64,000 nt of DNA from Petrimonas sp. IBARAKI. Its GTDB lineage: Bacteria > Bacteroidota > Bacteroidia > Bacteroidales > Dysgonomonadaceae. The stretch is from the NCBI GenBank assembly GCA_002356435.2, contig AP018040.2:868001-932000 (forward strand). The letters are read 5' to 3'. The notes under the pieces were generated by a model that searched no databases, was not told the origin of the DNA, and was given only the letters and a program-made list of their open reading frames with translations. Of the stretch, positions 62,576-64,000 are shown in pieces. Each line of letters begins with the position of its first letter. The stretch's first letter is position 1. A program made the translations under genes and the position numbers.

Positions 62576-63289
62576 TTACCGTATCAGCTTCATCTTCTTT
62601 ATTCGGATTGCCTTTATGGGACGGTCGTGTTTGTCTGTTTCTGCTTCCGATATTTTTTCCACGACCTCCATCCCTTTCAATATTTCGCCAAATACGGTAT
62701 AATTGCCATCGAGGTGTGGTGTTCCGCCGACGTTTATGTAATCTTGTCGCGCTTGTGTGCTGAATTTGTAAGTAGAGTCGTTTGTATTTCCGTAACGGGC
62801 TATTTTGCTTTCCTCCAGCTTATCCAGTTGTTCGTTTGTAAACTTTTTCCCCACTACAATGTAAAACTGGCAACCCGATGATGCTTTTTGCGGGTTGCTG
62901 TCGTCTCCTTCACGCGCAGCGGCAATAGTGCCGTATTTGTGATAAATTTGGGGAGTCCTGAATTCTGAGGGAACGGTGTAGCCGACATCGCCGTCGCCCA
63001 GCATTGTATCTGGCCCTGCCGTTTTGGACTGGGGATCTCCTCCCTGAATCATGAATTCCTTGATTACACGATGGAAAAGTAATCCGTTATAGGTTTTTGC
63101 ATTCACCAGCTTGATAAAATTATTGCGATGCAACGGTGTTTCGTTGTATAGTTTTAGCGTAATATCGCCTTCAGTGGTCTGGATAAGGACTTTCTGTTCT
63201 TTTTCGTTGCTGTGCTTCAACGAGGAGCAAGCTTGCATTGTCAGCGCCAAGACTAAAATAAGGAAAACAAATGTTGCGTGAGATTTCAT
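62576..63289 (-). CDS. Cyclophilin-type peptidyl-prolyl isomerase, lipoprotein
   Basis: 237 residues from the ATG at 63289, giving a lipoprotein signal (VFLILVLALTMQACSS); a longer open frame to 63403 would overlap the MATE gene. VLIQTTEGDITLKLYNETP, HRNNFIKLVNAKTYNGLLFHRVIKEFMIQGGDP, SSGCQFYIVVGKKF and FGEILKGMEVVEKI are the cyclophilin core. It should assist folding of exported proteins in the periplasm. Confidence 0.95.
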   Translation of the reverse strand: MKSHATFVFLILVLALTMQACSSLKHSNEKEQKVLIQTTEGDITLKLYNETPLHRNNFIKLVNAKTYNGLLFHRVIKEFMIQGGDPQSKTAGPDTMLGDGDVGYTVPSEFRTPQIYHKYGTIAAAREGDDSNPQKASSGCQFYIVVGKKFTNEQLDKLEESKIARYGNTNDSTYKFSTQARQDYINVGGTPHLDGNYTVFGEILKGMEVVEKISEAETDKHDRPIKAIRIKKMKLIR

Positions 63290-63318
63290 ATTTGTCTGTT
63301 TTTTCTTGTTATCACTAA

Positions 63319-64000
63319 TTACCTGTATTTTCGCTGTGAAAAATAATACCACGTGGCCGAGCATATTCCTTTCACAACAGAAGTGATTGAAATGGCCCAC
63401 CAAACACCGTTGACGCCAATGGCAGAAGCCAGGAAAACGGCTAGCGGAACGCGCAGGGTGTTGAATACGATGCTTACAATGGCCGGAGGAGTGGTCTTTC
63501 CAATTCCGTTGAACATTCCCTGCGTGGTCAGCTCCAGCATCATGAACAATTGGGATATACCAATAATAAATAAATAATCGCCACCAGCAAGATAGGCCTC
63601 TTTTTCGGGAATGAAAACCGAAAAAATTTCACTGCCAAACAACATGAACGACGTTGTCACTACAAGCCCCAAAGCCATCATAGCCCTTAATGTATACCGA
63701 TAAGCATGGCGGGCTCTGTCCATCTTACCGGCAGCAAAGTTCTGTGCTACAAAGCTACCCAGAGCTGTTGCAAACCCCTGTGAGGTATTCCAGGTAACTC
63801 CCTCTATTTGCCCACCTGTGGTTTGGCTGGTAACTCCCAGGTGTCCTCCGTGAATGGAAGCTATACGGGTGAGGTTCATGTTGATGATAGAAAAATAGAC
63901 GTTCATGGCCGCTACGGGAACTCCCAGTTTCAGGATATTGAGTGTGTAGTTTTTTCGGAGTTTTATCCAGAAGGCGAACTGTCCCAAAACACCTTTTTTT
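63319..64000 (-). CDS. MATE-family efflux transporter, C-terminal part
   Basis: The gene runs off the right edge; the frame is open to 64000, and a TTG near 63987 is not a real start. The visible 222 residues hold about six membrane segments with LKLGVPVAAMNVYFSIINM, NTSQGFATALGSFVAQNFAAGKMDRAR, and LTTQGMFNGIGKTTPPAIVSI, typical of the second half of MATE (NorM/DinF-type) proteins, which export cationic drugs or metabolites with sodium or protons. Confidence 0.92.
   Translation of the reverse strand, partial: KKGVLGQFAFWIKLRKNYTLNILKLGVPVAAMNVYFSIINMNLTRIASIHGGHLGVTSQTTGGQIEGVTWNTSQGFATALGSFVAQNFAAGKMDRARHAYRYTLRAMMALGLVVTTSFMLFGSEIFSVFIPEKEAYLAGGDYLFIIGISQLFMMLELTTQGMFNGIGKTTPPAIVSIVFNTLRVPLAVFLASAIGVNGVWWAISITSVVKGICSATWYYFSQRKYR

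Noticed and set aside
1-64000. tRNA, rRNA, CRISPR arrays, insertion sequences
   Set aside because: No tRNA-like cloverleaf, regularly spaced repeats or transposase frames were seen in the gaps or open frames.

Overview
The window looks like a Bacteroidales (Bacteroidota) chromosome. The evidence is two SusC/SusD pairs with ECF-sigma/FecR control, dense glycoside hydrolase arrays, serine-type sulfatases, fimbrillin-like lipoproteins and promoters with the Bacteroidota -7 box TAnnTTTG. A free-living or gut Dysgonomonadaceae-type organism (Proteiniphilum/Petrimonas-like) is my guess; there is no rRNA or marker gene to prove it.

Region 1 (1-775) is the 3' part of a LacI-type regulator. Region 2 (858-32039, all minus strand) is a very large polysaccharide utilisation locus (PUL1), read from right to left: ECF sigma, FecR anti-sigma, SusC, SusD, a TIM-barrel glycosidase-like protein, a GH106-like rhamnosidase, three tandem GH28-like beta-helix proteins (the last truncated and lacking catalytic residues), a GH141-like beta-helix lipoprotein, GH92, a GH65/GH95-like lipoprotein, GH31, GH29 and a secreted phosphoesterase. 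The array ends in a four-gene corrinoid methyltransferase module: a B12-binding protein, two UroD-fold methyltransferases and a stand-alone MetH-activation-like protein. The glycosidases suggest a rhamnose-, fucose- and galacturonate-containing, pectin-like glycan. The module suggests that methyl groups of the same substrate (methoxy sugar or methanol) are taken up by a cobalamin protein. That link is inferred from position only.

Region 3 (32110-35478) has an AGCS sodium:amino-acid symporter facing a DUF4884 lipoprotein and a NagX/DUF5009-type membrane acyltransferase. Region 4 (35528-46715, plus strand) is PUL2: ECF sigma, FecR, SusC, SusD, a GH29 fucosidase and two serine-type sulfatases, which suggests a sulfated fucose-containing glycan. 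In both PULs a hairpin lies between fecR and susC and another directly after susD.

Region 5 (47233-48480) and region 7b (59608-60862) are two copies of a cassette: a very small acidic peptide with a shared Y-x-[SA]-P-D-I-E-[VM]-I-D-I-E core, followed by a fimbrillin-like lipoprotein. The second copy lies behind a membrane-anchored AraC-type regulator (58284-59375), a perfect 10-bp inverted repeat and a -7 box. The function of the peptide is unknown to me.

Region 6 (48492-51116, minus) has an FMN reductase, a class C beta-lactamase-like lipoprotein, tadA and a small RHH-like protein. Region 7a (51266-58258, plus) is a housekeeping run: yraN, yjbR-like, birA, pyrH, frr, rsgA, cls, aroK and ald. 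Region 8 (60932-64000, minus) holds sixA, a MarR regulator with a cysteine-rich tail, a DUF2024 protein with an operator-like repeat in its promoter, a lipoprotein cyclophilin and the C-terminal part of a MATE transporter. I saw no tRNA, rRNA, CRISPR array, insertion sequence or integrase.
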